A stretch of DNA of 64,000 nt from Ananas comosus (GCF_001540865.1 NC_033640.1:8894834-8958833); one strand, 5' to 3'. Positions 51,388 through 62,979 are shown, counted from the first letter of the stretch. Notes: generated from the letters alone by a model not told the origin. Numbers and translations: made by a program.

Positions 51388-53954
51388 TCATCCGGAGCCG
51401 CCGAGCACGGCCTTGAGCTTCTTGACCTCGTCATCGTCGAGGAAAGTGACCTTCTCGACGAGCGGCGACGGCAGGCTGTTGGCAAACAGCGCGAAGGCGG
51501 TGATCTGCAGGCCCGGGGCGGGGCTGCTGAAGCTGGCGATGGCCACCGCGGCGGTGTCGCCGCTGTTTATCTGGAAGTGCAGCAGGCCCTGGGGGAAGAG
51601 CATGGCGTCGCCGGGGCCGAGCGACTGGGTGTAGACGTCGTTCGCCGTCGAGATGAACCCGGCGTAGATGCAGCCCTCCAACACCACGAGGAGCTCCGAG
51701 CCACCCGGGTGCGTGTGCAGGGGGACGACGCCGTCCGGCGCGATGTCGATCCGCGCGGCGGAGATGCCTGCCGTGAAATATTCACCAGTTCAGACTTCAT
51801 AGACTAAAGTTTTCAAATGAAAAGTTTATGTATGTAATCATGTAAAATTTGAGAGTAATAACATCTAATCAAACACCGTCAACATATCGCAGTATACGTA
51901 AACATCCACGTGCTTACTACTTGAATGTCAGAATAAGTTACTCAATAACCCCTTATTTGGAATGAAAATTTTTTAGTATGATTATTTATAAAAAGAAGAA
52001 TTTAAATATTTGTTCTTTAAAAAAGAATAGCATATTTTATTTCCAAAAAGTGATTTTGAAGGCTAAATATAATATTTAATTCTCGCATTCTTTATCTACT
52101 AAATATATAAATTTATTTAGTAAATCAAAAAGATATGCCAAATAATTAACTAGGAAACTAACGTTTTATGCTATTATTAGACCTTAAAAAACAAATTTTT
52201 TTTTCCCTTCCTAAATGCTTTCTATTTGAAAAACTTTGTCCAACTGAAAACTGACTCACCATGAGTTAAAACTTCCTTTTCTTTTTAGTTAGTTGCAACG
52301 ATCTAACCCGCCAGCAATAATATTCGTTGGGCTCAAACCATCGGCCCAAAATGCGTAAGTCCAATTATTATTTCTAGCGTGTAGGTTTCATATAAACTAA
52401 TCGAAATTAGTATCCCATCAGTATTCCATCCGATGTGGGACTATTGGGGTAAGCGATGTGAGATTTTAGAGGTAGCTCCTACGGGTTCAAGAGGTGGTTC
52501 CTAACAAATCCGTTGGCGTAGCACTTTGTCCCGCATAGCACTTAGCTCTCACACTTCTGGCTGGTATTCGGCTCTGATACCAAATGCTACGACCTGACCC
52601 GCCAGCAATAATAACTCATTGACTCCAAACCATCAGACCAAAATGCTTAAGCTAAGTTATTATTTCTAGCGCATAGACCTTATATAAACTGATCGAAATC
52701 AGTAACCCATTCGATATGGGACTATTGAGGCATTACATTAGTTGCAATTAGTTATTAGTTGCATTTTTTATGTATTAGGAGCTACAATTTTAGAGACCAC
52801 ATATAAAGGCCTATTTGTAAGGTATATGTACAAATGTAGAAGCTACATGGCCTCAACATGCATGTACATGACACCATTCATTTCAATGTTTAGAGGATTT
52901 TCAAAATTGGAAAATTTTCTTCAATACCCTCCCCAGTAGCTCTAATTTCATGAATACCCTTCAAAATTTTAAATTTTCATGTTTGCCCTCCAAAAGTATG
53001 GAAAAGTTTCAAAAATACTCTCATTGGAGGCAATCTGTTACATTAGTTTCAAAATACCAATTTTACTCTCTATTTTAATTTAATCACCACCCTCACAATT
53101 TTTTTTGAATATATGGAGACCCCCTCAATTACAACCCATTGTGAAATAGCCTCCTAAATTTAACTTTTTAATTAAAGTCTTCTTAAATTTTATTTTATTG
53201 AATTTAATGATTTTTTATTATTAAATTAGAGATTTTATCTAATCCATTAATGATTCAAGCAAATTTAATAATTTTAATAACTTCATAGTATATAAAATTA
53301 AATAAGTTTTTGTCCAAAAAAAATATTAATAAAAACTTCAAGAATTTACTTAAATGGCCCATAGTTGATAGTTTAGTATCAATATTAAAAAATAAGTCAA
53401 AAAAGTTTGATTTTTAAACAAATAGTGAACAAATTTTAAGGGTAAAATGGTAATTTCATACTTTGAAGTAAAATAAAAAAAAAATGCTACATTGACGGGA
53501 GTCAGTAAAAAATAATGATAAGGATATTTATGAAAGAAATATTGTATTTAGAAGGGTGTTTATAAAATTTTAAAAATTCGAAGAATATTTATGATATTTG
53601 AAATTAATCCTTATAAATTTGTGTCATTCACACGATGAACTATGAATTAAATAGTCTACGCTGAGAACCGTGCCACCAAATTTTTGTTCTCTATATATAT
53701 ATACCGAGCCCATTGACGCCGGGAAACGTGCTGACGAAGGCGGGGGTGACGGCGGCCTTGATGAGGTTCGACGTGTTCCCGGGCACGCCGAGGCCAGAGA
53801 ACACAAAGTCGTCGACGGTGACGGCAGACACCTTCTTGCAGGGGTATCCGGAGGGGGTGTCAGGGGCCGTCAGGTCCCCGACGCAGAAGTCCTGCGTCGC
53901 GGTGTTCGGAGTTGGGAGGAGAAAGAGAAGGAAGCATAGAAAGATCGGAGCCAT
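51388..53954 (-). CDS. Germin-like protein, ABP19/GLP subfamily
   Basis: Two exons on the minus strand, 53954-53705 and 51767-51388, give 209 residues, the normal family length. A signal peptide ([20 protein letters not shown], about residues 1-20) leads to a secreted cupin. Germin motifs: C24/C39 pair, [12 protein letters not shown]-glycosylation site N60-T-S, GVNGLGIS, the metal-binding [10 protein letters not shown] (H101, H103, E108) and PQGLLHF (H147), ending [16 protein letters not shown]. These four ligands hold Mn in true germins. Best resemblance is to auxin-binding protein ABP19a-type germin-like proteins, which form apoplastic oligomers; enzyme activity (oxalate oxidase or SOD) cannot be told from sequence. 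An unusual extra Cys (C116) lies after the second motif. The 1.94-kb intron contains a TRIM retroelement in the same orientation as the gene. The exons are GC-rich against an AT-rich intron. Confidence 0.94.
52294..52737 (-). mobile_element. TRIM retroelement in the germin-like intron
   Basis: Read on the minus strand: 5' LTR 52737-52585 (starts TGTAATGCCTC, ends TAGCA), then TTTGGTATCAGAGC with the initiator tRNA-Met primer-binding site at 52582-52571, a short internal region, and a 3' LTR to 52294 (ends CGTTGCA). The flanks are a perfect 5-bp target duplication ttagt (52289-52293 and 52738-52742). The 444-bp length, roughly 155-bp LTRs and absence of coding capacity define a terminal-repeat retrotransposon in miniature. 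The same family is present at 54357-54823. Confidence 0.92.
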
Positions 53955-54035
53955 GACATATATATGTATATATGTATAAGAACTTAGAATATATATAGGT
54001 AGGTTTTTCTTGGGAATTAATTGTATTTGATTGTT

Positions 54036-54153
54036 GGGGGTTTATATAGAAGTAGAAGAAGAGAAGATGTTACTGTTCAATTATAAGTTGGTGAGATATA
54101 TAGAGGGGGTTTATATAGAAGAAGAAGAGGAGATGTTACTGTTCAATTATAAT
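54036..54153 (-). promoter_or_regulatory. Germin-like promoter with a duplicated TATA-box segment
   Basis: The phrase gggggtttatatagaag, then gaagaag..agatgttactgttc and aattataa, occurs twice, at about 54036-54094 and 54105-54153. On the minus strand each copy has tctatataaa (54041-54050 and 54110-54119). The nearer one is about 90 bp upstream of the start codon, suitable for a TATA box with a short leader. The second copy could act as an alternative core promoter. Confidence 0.65.
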
Positions 54154-54250
54154 GTAGTAGGATAAAATGATGTGCATATATGGTGTAGGATTCTGAATAG
54201 CAAAGCGACGTGTTGTTGAGCTGGATGGGCATGCACGTGAAGCTTCTTTT

Positions 54251-54278
54251 AGAGAGAGAGAGAGAGAGAGAGAGAGTG
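54251..54278. repeat. (GA)n microsatellite
   Basis: About 28 bp of ag repeat upstream of the germin-like gene. Confidence 0.92.
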
Positions 54279-54356
54279 TGCAGTGAAAGGACAAAGGACA
54301 CTTTTACTGAGAGATGGGTGTAGAGTAACCCTTTTGCCCATCTCCATTGTTAAAGT

Positions 54357-54823
54357 TGTAACGCCCCCAATAGTCCCATATTGAATGGGATACTGATTCC
54401 GATCAATTTATATGAGACCTACACCCTAATAATAATAACTGGACTTAAGCATTTTGGGCCGGTGGTTTGGACCCGACGTGTTATTATTGCTGGCGGGTTG
54501 GATTGTTGCAAATGATATCAGAAACGAATACCAGCCGGAAGTGTGAGAATAAAGTGCTACACCAATAGGTTTGATGGGAGCCACCTCTTGAACCCGTAGG
54601 AGCCACCTTTAGAATCTCACATCGTCTGGTAATAGTCCTGGTCTGTCTGTGATCTGGTTTGGACCCGACGAGGACGTCAGGATCTAAACAGAGGAGTTTG
54701 TAATGCCCCCAATAGTCCCATATCGGATGGACTACATCCTAGTAATAATAACTGGGCTTAAGTATTTTGGGCCGATGATTTGGACCCAACGAGTTATTAT
54801 TACTGGCGGGTTGGGTCGTTGCA
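54357..54823 (+). mobile_element. TRIM retroelement upstream of the germin-like gene
   Basis: 5' LTR 54357-54510 (starts TGTAACGCCCC, ends GTTGCA), primer-binding-like tgatatcagaaac at 54513, short internal region, purine-rich aacagaggag before the 3' LTR 54699-54823 (starts TGTAATGCCCC, ends CGTTGCA; it lacks about 27 bp present in the 5' LTR). Perfect 5-bp target duplication aaagt (54352-54356 and 54824-54828). Same family as 52294-52737, opposite orientation, older by LTR divergence. Confidence 0.92.
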
Positions 54824-54905
54824 AAAGTATAGAATAGAAAACAACTGTTATTTTTCACAGGCTTAAGCTAATAAAAAATAATATAGATCTATATAATTTT
54901 ATTAG

Positions 54906-54909
<4 letters not shown>

Positions 54910-54957
<48 letters not shown>
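54910..54957. repeat. (TG)n(GA)n compound microsatellite
   Basis: tgtgtgtgtgtg runs into gagaga repeats, about 48 bp. Confidence 0.93.
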
Positions 54958-54960
<3 letters not shown>

Positions 54961-54967
54961 CTTAACT

Positions 54968-55260
54968 AGAATATTATTGGTATACAATTTGGTTTACTAT
55001 CGATCTATATTCGATGCAGGGCTTCCAAATCGACGATCAACACCGTTGAATATAATCTAAGTCATTTAAATTATCTGAAAATCATATCAAATTTTATTCT
55101 TTTCTGATATTATTCTCTTATCCATTATGTGGATATAAATGAAGGGCTGAAAATGAATATCTTTTTAAAAAATAATGATATTATGTTCAAAGATGTCAAT
55201 TGTCAATTTATAAGCTCAATCATCAAAAATAAATTGGTAGTAAATCAAACCGTTTATTAC
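54968..55260. mobile_element. Foldback-related element, diverged
   Basis: Begins near attggtatacaatttggttt with actatcg and cttccaaatcgacgatcaac, the phrases of the 20605-21143 family. The right end ggtagtaaatcaaaccg with accgatagtaatctacc is inverted to the left end. Shorter than relatives. Confidence 0.6.
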
Positions 55261-55284
55261 CGATAGTAATCTACCACTTATACA

Positions 55285-55793
55285 TGGAGGCATTCATGTT
55301 ATCAAATTGTTTTCAATGATACGGCTTCCGAATCAACGATCGACTCCACTAGACTTGATCTATTAAAAATATTTGAAAACCAAATTTCATAATTTTTCAA
55401 CATCATTTACTTATCAAACGAATAGTTTAAAAATAAACAGCTAAAAATAAAAATCTTATAAACAATAATGATAAAAGACTTGAATTTAAAATCAAAGTTA
55501 CTGATCTTACTCAAAATAGTGAAAATAAATTATAAAAATTTCATCAGATTTAGATTGTTTTACACCGTTAAATTCATAAATGCAACACATTGGCTATTAA
55601 AATTGTCAATTTCAAGACATTTTTATCACTAGTCAAAAAATATCGAAATATATGAAATTTGATCTCTAAATATTTCAGTAGCGTAGATCATGTTTAACGG
55701 AGCCGATCGTCAATTCGAAAGCCATATCATCGAAAACAACTTGATAGTAAAGAGACCACTATGCCGCTGCTGATAGTATAATAGCCGAACTCT

Positions 55794-55795
<2 letters not shown>
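55285..55795. mobile_element. Foldback element related to 20605-21143
   Basis: gttatcaaattgttttcaat, cttccgaatcaacgatcgac and ctccactagacttgatc on the left. On the right, inverted, gatcatgtttaacggagccg, cgatcgtcaattcgaaagcc and aacaacttgatagta. It ends ctgatagtataatagccgaa, directly followed by (CT)n. Confidence 0.78.

Positions 55796-55836
<41 letters not shown>
55796..55836. repeat. (CT)n microsatellite
   Basis: About 40 bp of ct repeat abutting the foldback element. Confidence 0.95.
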
Positions 55837-55837
<1 letters not shown>

Positions 55838-56678
55838 ATGATACCAGCATAAGACAAACTAAAAGCGCACAAACACTCTTTCTCGCTCCTCTGTAAAGTC
55901 TTGTGATCAAGCAGAGTGGGACACCAACACTTGCCCTTCCTTTAGGGCACTAGGGAATGCAACATTACAAAGAAGGAAAAAAAATTGTACATAGGTAAAT
56001 ATGTATGGAACCAATTAATTTGAATATCCTTCCATTTTATTTTTTTTAATTCAATCATATGTCACAACGGCTTTATTCACTATCTATGTTAATAATAATT
56101 AATTCAAAATTCGCAGCTGCGTAATGTGAACAAGAATACAGAATAAGGATGAGTTTCGACTTTTAAGGTTGGTATGCGCTTAATCCTGCAATGCCGTGTG
56201 TAGAAAATTTTTATCAGTTACGGATCACGTGATCTGATAACTAGATAAAAGGCAAAAATTTTATAATTGAGATTGATATCATTCTATAATAGACAAGATG
56301 ATCAATCCGGTGTGTAGAATTTTTTTTAAACGAAGTTGCAGAAAATTAGCTGTATATTGCATGCCTCCAAAATTCCAGATAGGAGAAAGGTTGGGATGGA
56401 TGGTAGAGGAGGAAACAAGGACCATTAATTGGCTTTTATGGGCTCATTATTAATTAAACCCCCTCATTTGTGGTCCATTATTTTTAGCATATTCCTACCA
56501 GAAACTGTACAGATAGATTCCATCTACAGTTGGTTTGATAATTTGATCTCTCAATTTCCATGTTTGTTTCTTTATTTGTTGGAATGTGACAGTTAAAGGG
56601 ACTGCTGTTGGTATTTGCTATAATATTTAGACGCTATGATATCACTTTTGCATCAGCTACACGCTAATATTTAGTCAA
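55837..56678. other. AT-rich intergenic DNA, nothing recognised
   Basis: No gene, RNA or clear element. Confidence 0.55.
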
Positions 56679-56913
56679 CTAAATTAAATTATAAAACTTA
56701 ATTGCAATAATTATATTAATTTAGGCCAAATATTACAATAAATTGAATTTTGAGGACCAGAGTGTTACTCATCTCATAATTTTGAGGACCACACATGCAA
56801 GAGCTTTCTTTGCAGAAATTTTTTTTTCACAAATAACCCTACAGAATTTATATTTGTAAGATTTGGCCTAAATTAATATAATTATTGCAATTAAGTTTTA
56901 TAATTTAATTTAG
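56679..56913. repeat. Inverted repeat with perfect 53-bp arms ending at an N
   Basis: 56679-56731 (ctaaattaaattataaaact ...) is exactly reverse-complemented at 56861-56913, with a 129-bp spacer. The right arm stops at the ambiguous base 56914. Confidence 0.92.
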
Positions 56914-57188
56914 NACGCAAGCACCACGCGAGCGTGGCGGGCCAAGTTAAATATGATGAACCATTTATCGTGTTTGAATATAATAAATGATTCCCCCTGT
57001 CCTTTTCACATTCACTGTATTTACTGTATTAAATGTTATATAAATTAAATTGAACGCGGTAAATCATTCACCATGTCCAAAATTTAAACTCTGGGCCGCC
57101 AGCCACGCTCATGTGGCGCTTGCACGACGGAAATAAGATCAATCTTATAAATATAAATTTTATAAGACTATTTGTGATTTTTTTTTTT
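56829..57188. repeat. Nested inverted repeats around an N
   Basis: Outer pair: tcacaaataaccctacagaa with tttatatttgtaagat (56827-56863) against its inverse ataaatataaattttataag with actatttgtga (57144-57177). Inner pair: gcaagcaccacgcgagcgtg with gcgggcc (56917-56943) against its inverse ggccgccagccacgctcatg with tggcgcttgc (57093-57122), diverged. The inner pair with its 150-bp AT-rich loop looks like a small MITE inside a larger foldback element; the N and the 53-bp arm interrupt the outer one. Confidence 0.7.
56914..56914. other. Ambiguous base N (likely assembly join)
   Basis: One of only two N bases in the window. It lies exactly at the end of a perfect inverted-repeat arm. Confidence 0.9.
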
Positions 57189-59918
57189 TTTTTTTTGAGG
57201 GGGCCTGGAAGCAAAAAAAAAGCCCAACATGCAATTTACCCCCTCTAATAAAAAGGACAGACCTCCCCTGACTTCCAGGGTTTCTTCATAAGGTTCTAAT
57301 TCAGCCAATTCATAGTTTGGGTTGAACTCGGCTCATATTTGTTAATTTGTCAACTGCAGGTTCACCATTCGAGGACTAACTGAACCAGCATAGGAACACA
57401 AATTCTAACCAACAGAGACAACGGATTGTAAGAAATAATTGCATAGAAACATACTCAATACTCAGTTATTTATCTCCCATTTACCAGACTTTCAGACATT
57501 TTTTTAACTATTAATAACATCGTCTATAGCAATGCGCTTCTCCGTTTCCAGTAAAACTACAGAAATCATATCTTTAAGCGAATCAATGGTATTATCTGCA
57601 TAATGTGTTATCACTCATGAGAACAAAACAGAATGTATTTCTATCACACTTTCTCACCGCAGATAAAGCATCATGTCGCGATCACCTTAGATCATTATTC
57701 AATCCGAAACCTCGAGTAATAGCTAGAAATGCAGGATAAGATGCAAAACAATGATATCATCTGATGAATATTATTGTGTCCTCTTATGATGAGATCTTTC
57801 ACTGAATCAACCTATCCACCTTTCTAAAAGGCGGAGTATTTAACTATAATCCTACTTGTATAGAACTTATGCAAGAGCCAAGAAAATTTTCCTCGAGCTC
57901 CTGTAATCAAACATCTGAAGCAAAGGAGGTAACAACCTACTTGCCGAGACACAATTCATACATTTTGATGGATCAGATGATTCACAACATTAGCACCAAT
58001 GTTACTGACTCCTGGGAAGATACAAAAGTCAAATTGTTCTGTGATAGCAGATTATTACTTCGACAAAACCACACGATCCTTCTACACTTTTGGCTGATTT
58101 CATTCATGTGAAATAATAATGGTCAATTTGCTTATTGCATCTATCGACACTCATGATATAGAAGTTCCTTCCATCACTTACTCCCTCTGAATCATCAGTA
58201 GGTTGTTAATCCTAGGCATTTCTAGCAACACCGAGCAATTGGATACTAATGAAAAATGTACAAAAGACAATCATCAAGTGTATCATATTTCTCCAAGCTG
58301 CGAAACATGAGGTGTGATTCATTTCATCAAATTTCATCACTCAACAACATGCAGTTGTACACTTCAATCCAAAATAACCAGATTAAATCATGTGATAGTA
58401 AGCATTTTCGATCTCACTAGAATGACCAAAACAGAGGTTCATCATTCAACTAAAACAATCGATCATTACAACACCAACAACATTTGGTGCATTCAAATGA
58501 TTTGCTGTACATTTAAGCATTATAAACAACAAATGACAACATTTTGTTAGTTCGTTATTATGATGCTCTCTACGTTAATTCCTACTTAATGTAGTTCATG
58601 TAAAACATCCAACTTCATATAAGCTACGAGGATCTACTAACATTGGATCTTACACAAGATTCACAGGTAACAATCAAATATTTGCCTCTCCTCCTTAACA
58701 AGGTTAACAACTGATTTTTCCATAAATAAATTCTTACTTGATACAATATATCTGATAAACAGTGATTCAGCATGGATTGAACAACTCAAACCAAGAATGA
58801 AATACGATTCACAAGTGAAAAGAAAACAATAGAAATACAAAGGAAATAACTGATCAACTTGCAAAAGAGAACAGAAACTTGAAAAAAGGAATAGCAAGAG
58901 AAATAGCAGAGAATGGGTACTGGTGCAATGGATAGGATTATAATGATTTTTTTGTGGATTCCATAAGAGTTTCTACCATTCTTTTGACGGAAAACTAAAG
59001 AAGGAACATGCAAAGATGAGCTACTTCTGAAGGTCTAGATGCAAATTTTATCTTTAAAATAGTACTCATGTAAATACATGTGTCATGTACACACACACAC
59101 ACACACACAACCCTTTCTTTTACGCTGCAGACATGCATAAAACCAGCAAAGTTGGATTGGTAAAGTTTAAGCATAATTTGACCCAAATTTAAAATTATGC
59201 CATGAAAGTAGAAAACATGCATGAGTTAAACGGCTCTAGAACAATTTGACCCCTCATTTATATATATAAGAATTTCTCAGCTTGGTTCATGTATAGACTT
59301 TCTTGGGAGAAATGTTTCATATGTGATCTTGATGCTTTCAAGGTAAAATCAGTAGAACATCTTTCCATATTGATCAAACTTCATGCTTTCAATTTTGAAC
59401 CCCAAAGCCTTATATTGCGAACTTATTTAGATGGCGGAAAAACTCATCCAGTAATATAGCTTGTGTGCCTGAAGATTTTCTTTTGGGAGTACAAAGTAGA
59501 AATTTGATTTTTAGATATGTTGAGATTATAATAGTTCAAACTATTTAAAATAGGACATTCGCCCTACAAGGCGATTTATCATATTCCAATGAAGATGATT
59601 AGAAGATCATTTGTTATGTAGTTGCAAACATCTTTTTGAGCCTGAATGGATGTCCGAACATTTGGTACAGTGAAAAAATTGTGTATGAGGATTTTCTTTT
59701 ATAACCACAATATGGATGTTTGAATTTTAGCTTCTACAAACCTTTAACAGCTCTGACCTTCCAGAATAGTTTTCTGTTTGTAAGAATGATTTAAAGGCCG
59801 TATTTATTATGCAAATGTTGAGATCTCTCCATGCTCCCCACAAACAATTACTACTTGCCCCCCATGGGAATTTGCTCGACAAGGAGATTCATGCATCCAG
59901 ATCACATACATGCCCTCT
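57189..59918. other. Intergenic DNA, no gene supported
   Basis: Less repetitive than its surroundings. It contains a poly-T tract at about 57179-57196 and a (CA)n microsatellite near 59090. Short open frames (for example 57869-58111, 58314-58550) have no recognised domain, no codon bias and no splice-linked neighbours. A non-coding transcript cannot be excluded. Confidence 0.5.
59090..59109. repeat. (CA)n microsatellite
   Basis: acacacacacacacacac, about 20 bp. Confidence 0.9.
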
Positions 59919-60077
59919 GAGAGAATAAAAAGAGATATGGTGAATCCGCTATTCATGCAGCTACGGTGTATCTACTATTCATGCCCTCTGAGTAAATAAT
60001 ATAGATACGGTGAATCTGCTACGCACACCCTCTCTATAAATAAGAGTGGTATAGCGAATCTGCTATTCATGCATTTC
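59919..60077. repeat. Imperfect tandem repeat, period about 50-65 bp
   Basis: Three variants of ccctctgagagaataaa (or shorter) followed by gatatggtgaatccgctatt and catgca, at about 59915, 59980 and 60030. The last runs up to the edge of the long palindrome. Confidence 0.65.
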
Positions 60078-60958
60078 CCAAGTGGTCACAGAACCTATAA
60101 CTTATGAGCAATACATTAGAATTTCACCATTGAGTCATTTAGTTGATTCTAAATATTTCCGCAACACCTCTAACAAAAAAAGCAAATCAACGAGGTGAAG
60201 TGACATTTACTGGTATTAGAAATTAATAACCATTTGATACGAACAATTGTTATGTTGTTCATTATTTTGGTCAATTTTAGGATTGAATGTACATGTAAAC
60301 TGCAACTTTACCTGTATGACTTGCATGGATGAGTGTGTAGATGTTTTTGTAGTTATATCATAGTTTAGAATTATACAATTTGGCTAGCCTTTAAACTGAA
60401 TATCTTGGATACATTTGTATCCTCTAATGATATTGAAGTGCCTTGTCACTAACACAGATGAAATGATTACAGCTTCAATAGAACAGTAGGTTGAATAATT
60501 TACACAGATGGCATTGGCTTGGACTACTTGCTTTGGCCTTCTTACACTGATTTTCGCTCAACAAGTTCATGCAAGTAAGATTTCAAGAAATTTTCAAATA
60601 TTTTATCCAAAATTAAAGAGTTAATTGCACCGTTGGTTCCCAATTTTTTTCCAGCTTTTATTTCGGCCTCGAATCGTTTCTTATTAAAATCAGGTCCTAA
60701 CATTTATTATTTGTTTCAATTAAGTCCTGGCCGTTAAAACTGTCATTAACTCGAACGAAAATTATCACATTACCACCGACCATTATTTGCCACATCAATA
60801 CAACACACGGCAATTTCCATTGGAGTTAACAACATTTTTAGCACTAGGGACTTAATTGGGACAAATAATGGAAATCAGATTTACTGTGCGACCGAAAGAG
60901 TGCAAAGCACTATCCTAAGGCAAATGCACTCTTATTTGTGTACCTATGACATTATTTT

Positions 60959-60999
<41 letters not shown>

Positions 61000-61538
61000 C
61001 CGGCTACTATACTATTATGAGTACGATCGCCCTCGTACTCATAAGTTGTTTTCGATGATAGAGCTTCCGAATCGACAATCCATACCGTTAAATGTTATTT
61101 ACAGCATTTAAAATTTCTAGAAATCAAATTTTATAATTTTTCGACACATTTACCTTACGATCAAGAGGTCACAAATTTGACAATTTTTAACGGCCGGTAT
61201 GGGGTACTTGCTAGTTTAATAGTGTAAAAGAATCGGAATTTGTTGAATTTTTGATAGAAAATTCTATTCACTACATAGATAAAGATCAATAACTCCGATC
61301 TTGAATTGAAGGATCCGATCATCCTTTTTTAGGACGTCGTTCGATTTTGACCGTTCATTTTATGCCCACTTAATGGACTTTATTATGATTTCAAAAATTT
61401 ACAAAATTTATTTTCTAGAAGTTTCAAATACTCTAAATAACATTTAACGGAATGGATTGTCGATTCGAAAGCTCCATCATCGAAAACAACTTATGAGTAC
61501 GAGAGCGACCAATACTCATAATAGTATAGTAGCCATGG

Positions 61539-61579
<41 letters not shown>

Positions 61580-62465
61580 AAAATAATGTCATAGGTACAC
61601 AAATAAGAGTGCATTTGCCTTAGGATAGTGCTTTGCACTCTTTCGGTCGCACAGTAAATCTGATTTCCATTATTTGTCCCAATTAAGTCCCTAGTGCTAA
61701 AAATGTTGTTAACTCCAATGGAAATTGCCGTGTGTTGTATTGATGTGGCAAATAATGGTCGGTGGTAATGTGATAATTTTCGTTCGAGTTAATGACAGTT
61801 TTAACGGCCAGGACTTAATTGAAACAAATAATAAATGTTAGGACCTGATTTTAATAAGAAACGATTCGAGGCCGAAATAAAAGCTGGAAAAAAATTGGGA
61901 ACCAACGGTGCAATTAACTCTTTAATTTTGGATAAAATATTTGAAAATTTCTTGAAATCTTACTTGCATGAACTTGTTGAGCGAAAATCAGTGTAAGAAG
62001 GCCAAAGCAAGTAGTCCAAGCCAATGCCATCTGTGTAAATTATTCAACCTACTGTTCTATTGAAGCTGTAATCATTTCATCTGTGTTAGTGACAAGGCAC
62101 TTCAATATCATTAGAGGATACAAATGTATCCAAGATATTCAGTTTAAAGGCTAGCCAAATTGTATAATTCTAAACTATGATATAACTACAAAAACATCTA
62201 CACACTCATCCATGCAAGTCATACAGGTAAAGTTGCAGTTTACATGTACATTCAATCCTAAAATTGACCAAAATAATGAACAACATAACAATTGTTCGTA
62301 TCAAATGGTTATTAATTTCTAATACCAGTAAATGTCACTTCACCTCGTTGATTTGCTTTTTTTGTTAGAGGTGTTGCGGAAATATTTAGAATCAACTAAA
62401 TGACTCAATGGTGAAATTCTAATGTATTGCTCATAAGTTATAGGTTCTGTGACCACTTGGGAAAT
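60073..62465. repeat. 2.4-kb palindrome, perfect 888-bp arms, ending at an N
   Basis: 60073-60960 is matched base for base, in inverse, by 61578-62465 at every place I compared, with no indel across the arms (axis 61269). Both (AT)n tracts flanking the centre are 35 bp long. The centre (60996-61542) is an ordinary foldback element whose two ends are only imperfect inverses. The right arm ends exactly at the N at 62466. Confidence 0.93.
60996..61542. mobile_element. Foldback element at the palindrome centre
   Basis: Starts gggtccggctactatactat with tatgagtacga and ends, in inverse, gggtccatggctactatact with attatgagtattgg. Arms of about 150 bp are imperfect, with a 2-bp indel near the end and several substitutions. 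Phrases gttttcgatgatagagcttc and cgaatcgacaatcc link it to 20605-21143. It is flanked by (AT)n on both sides. Confidence 0.82.
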
Positions 62466-62466
62466 N
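62466..62466. other. Ambiguous base N (likely assembly join)
   Basis: The second and last N of the window. It is the exact junction between two palindromes, 60073-62465 and 62467-63530. Confidence 0.92.
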
Positions 62467-62482
62467 TATATATATATATATA

Positions 62483-62711
62483 GAGTCCGGCTGGGGTACT
62501 ATCGATAGCACCAAGGATTTGGTGCTATTGAGTTTTCCACCGTTAGATTTAACCCTCTGACTATTTCTACCCGTTAGATTATACTATTCAACCAACCACT
62601 CACTCAACCCTAGGGGGCCCACATCATCCTAACCACTCATTTCTCAATCCAAGGGCTAAAAAATCAATAACACCAATAGCTTTGTGCTATTGATAGTATC
62701 CAGCCTAGTTC
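62483..62711. mobile_element. (TA)n-flanked MITE, 'GGCTGGGGTACTATCGATAGCACC' type
   Basis: gagtccggctggggtactat..gatagcacc at the left and gctattgatagtatccagcc at the right are inverted ends. (TA)n lies on both sides. The mirror copy is 63286-63514. Confidence 0.85.
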
Positions 62712-62731
62712 TATATATATATATATATATA

Positions 62732-62979
62732 GAATTATGCTACTATACTATCAATAGTACCAACCCCTTGATACTATTGAGTTTTCGACCGTTGGATGAA
62801 AGGATGTGCGGTTAGGATGATAGTGGTCCCCGGTTAAATTGATAGTGGTCCCCTAGGGTTGAGTTGGTGGTTGGTTTAATAGTATAATCTAACGGGTGGA
62901 AATGATCAAAGGGTAGATCTAACGGTAGAAAACTCAATAGTACCAAGGACTTGGTACTATCGATAGTATAGTAACCGGA

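Noticed and set aside
57869..58550. Small protein genes
   Set aside because: Short frames in AT-rich DNA with no family resemblance or splice-linked exons.
59915..60077. A CRISPR-like array
   Set aside because: Plant nuclear context, imperfect repeats of variable spacing and no spacers of fixed length.
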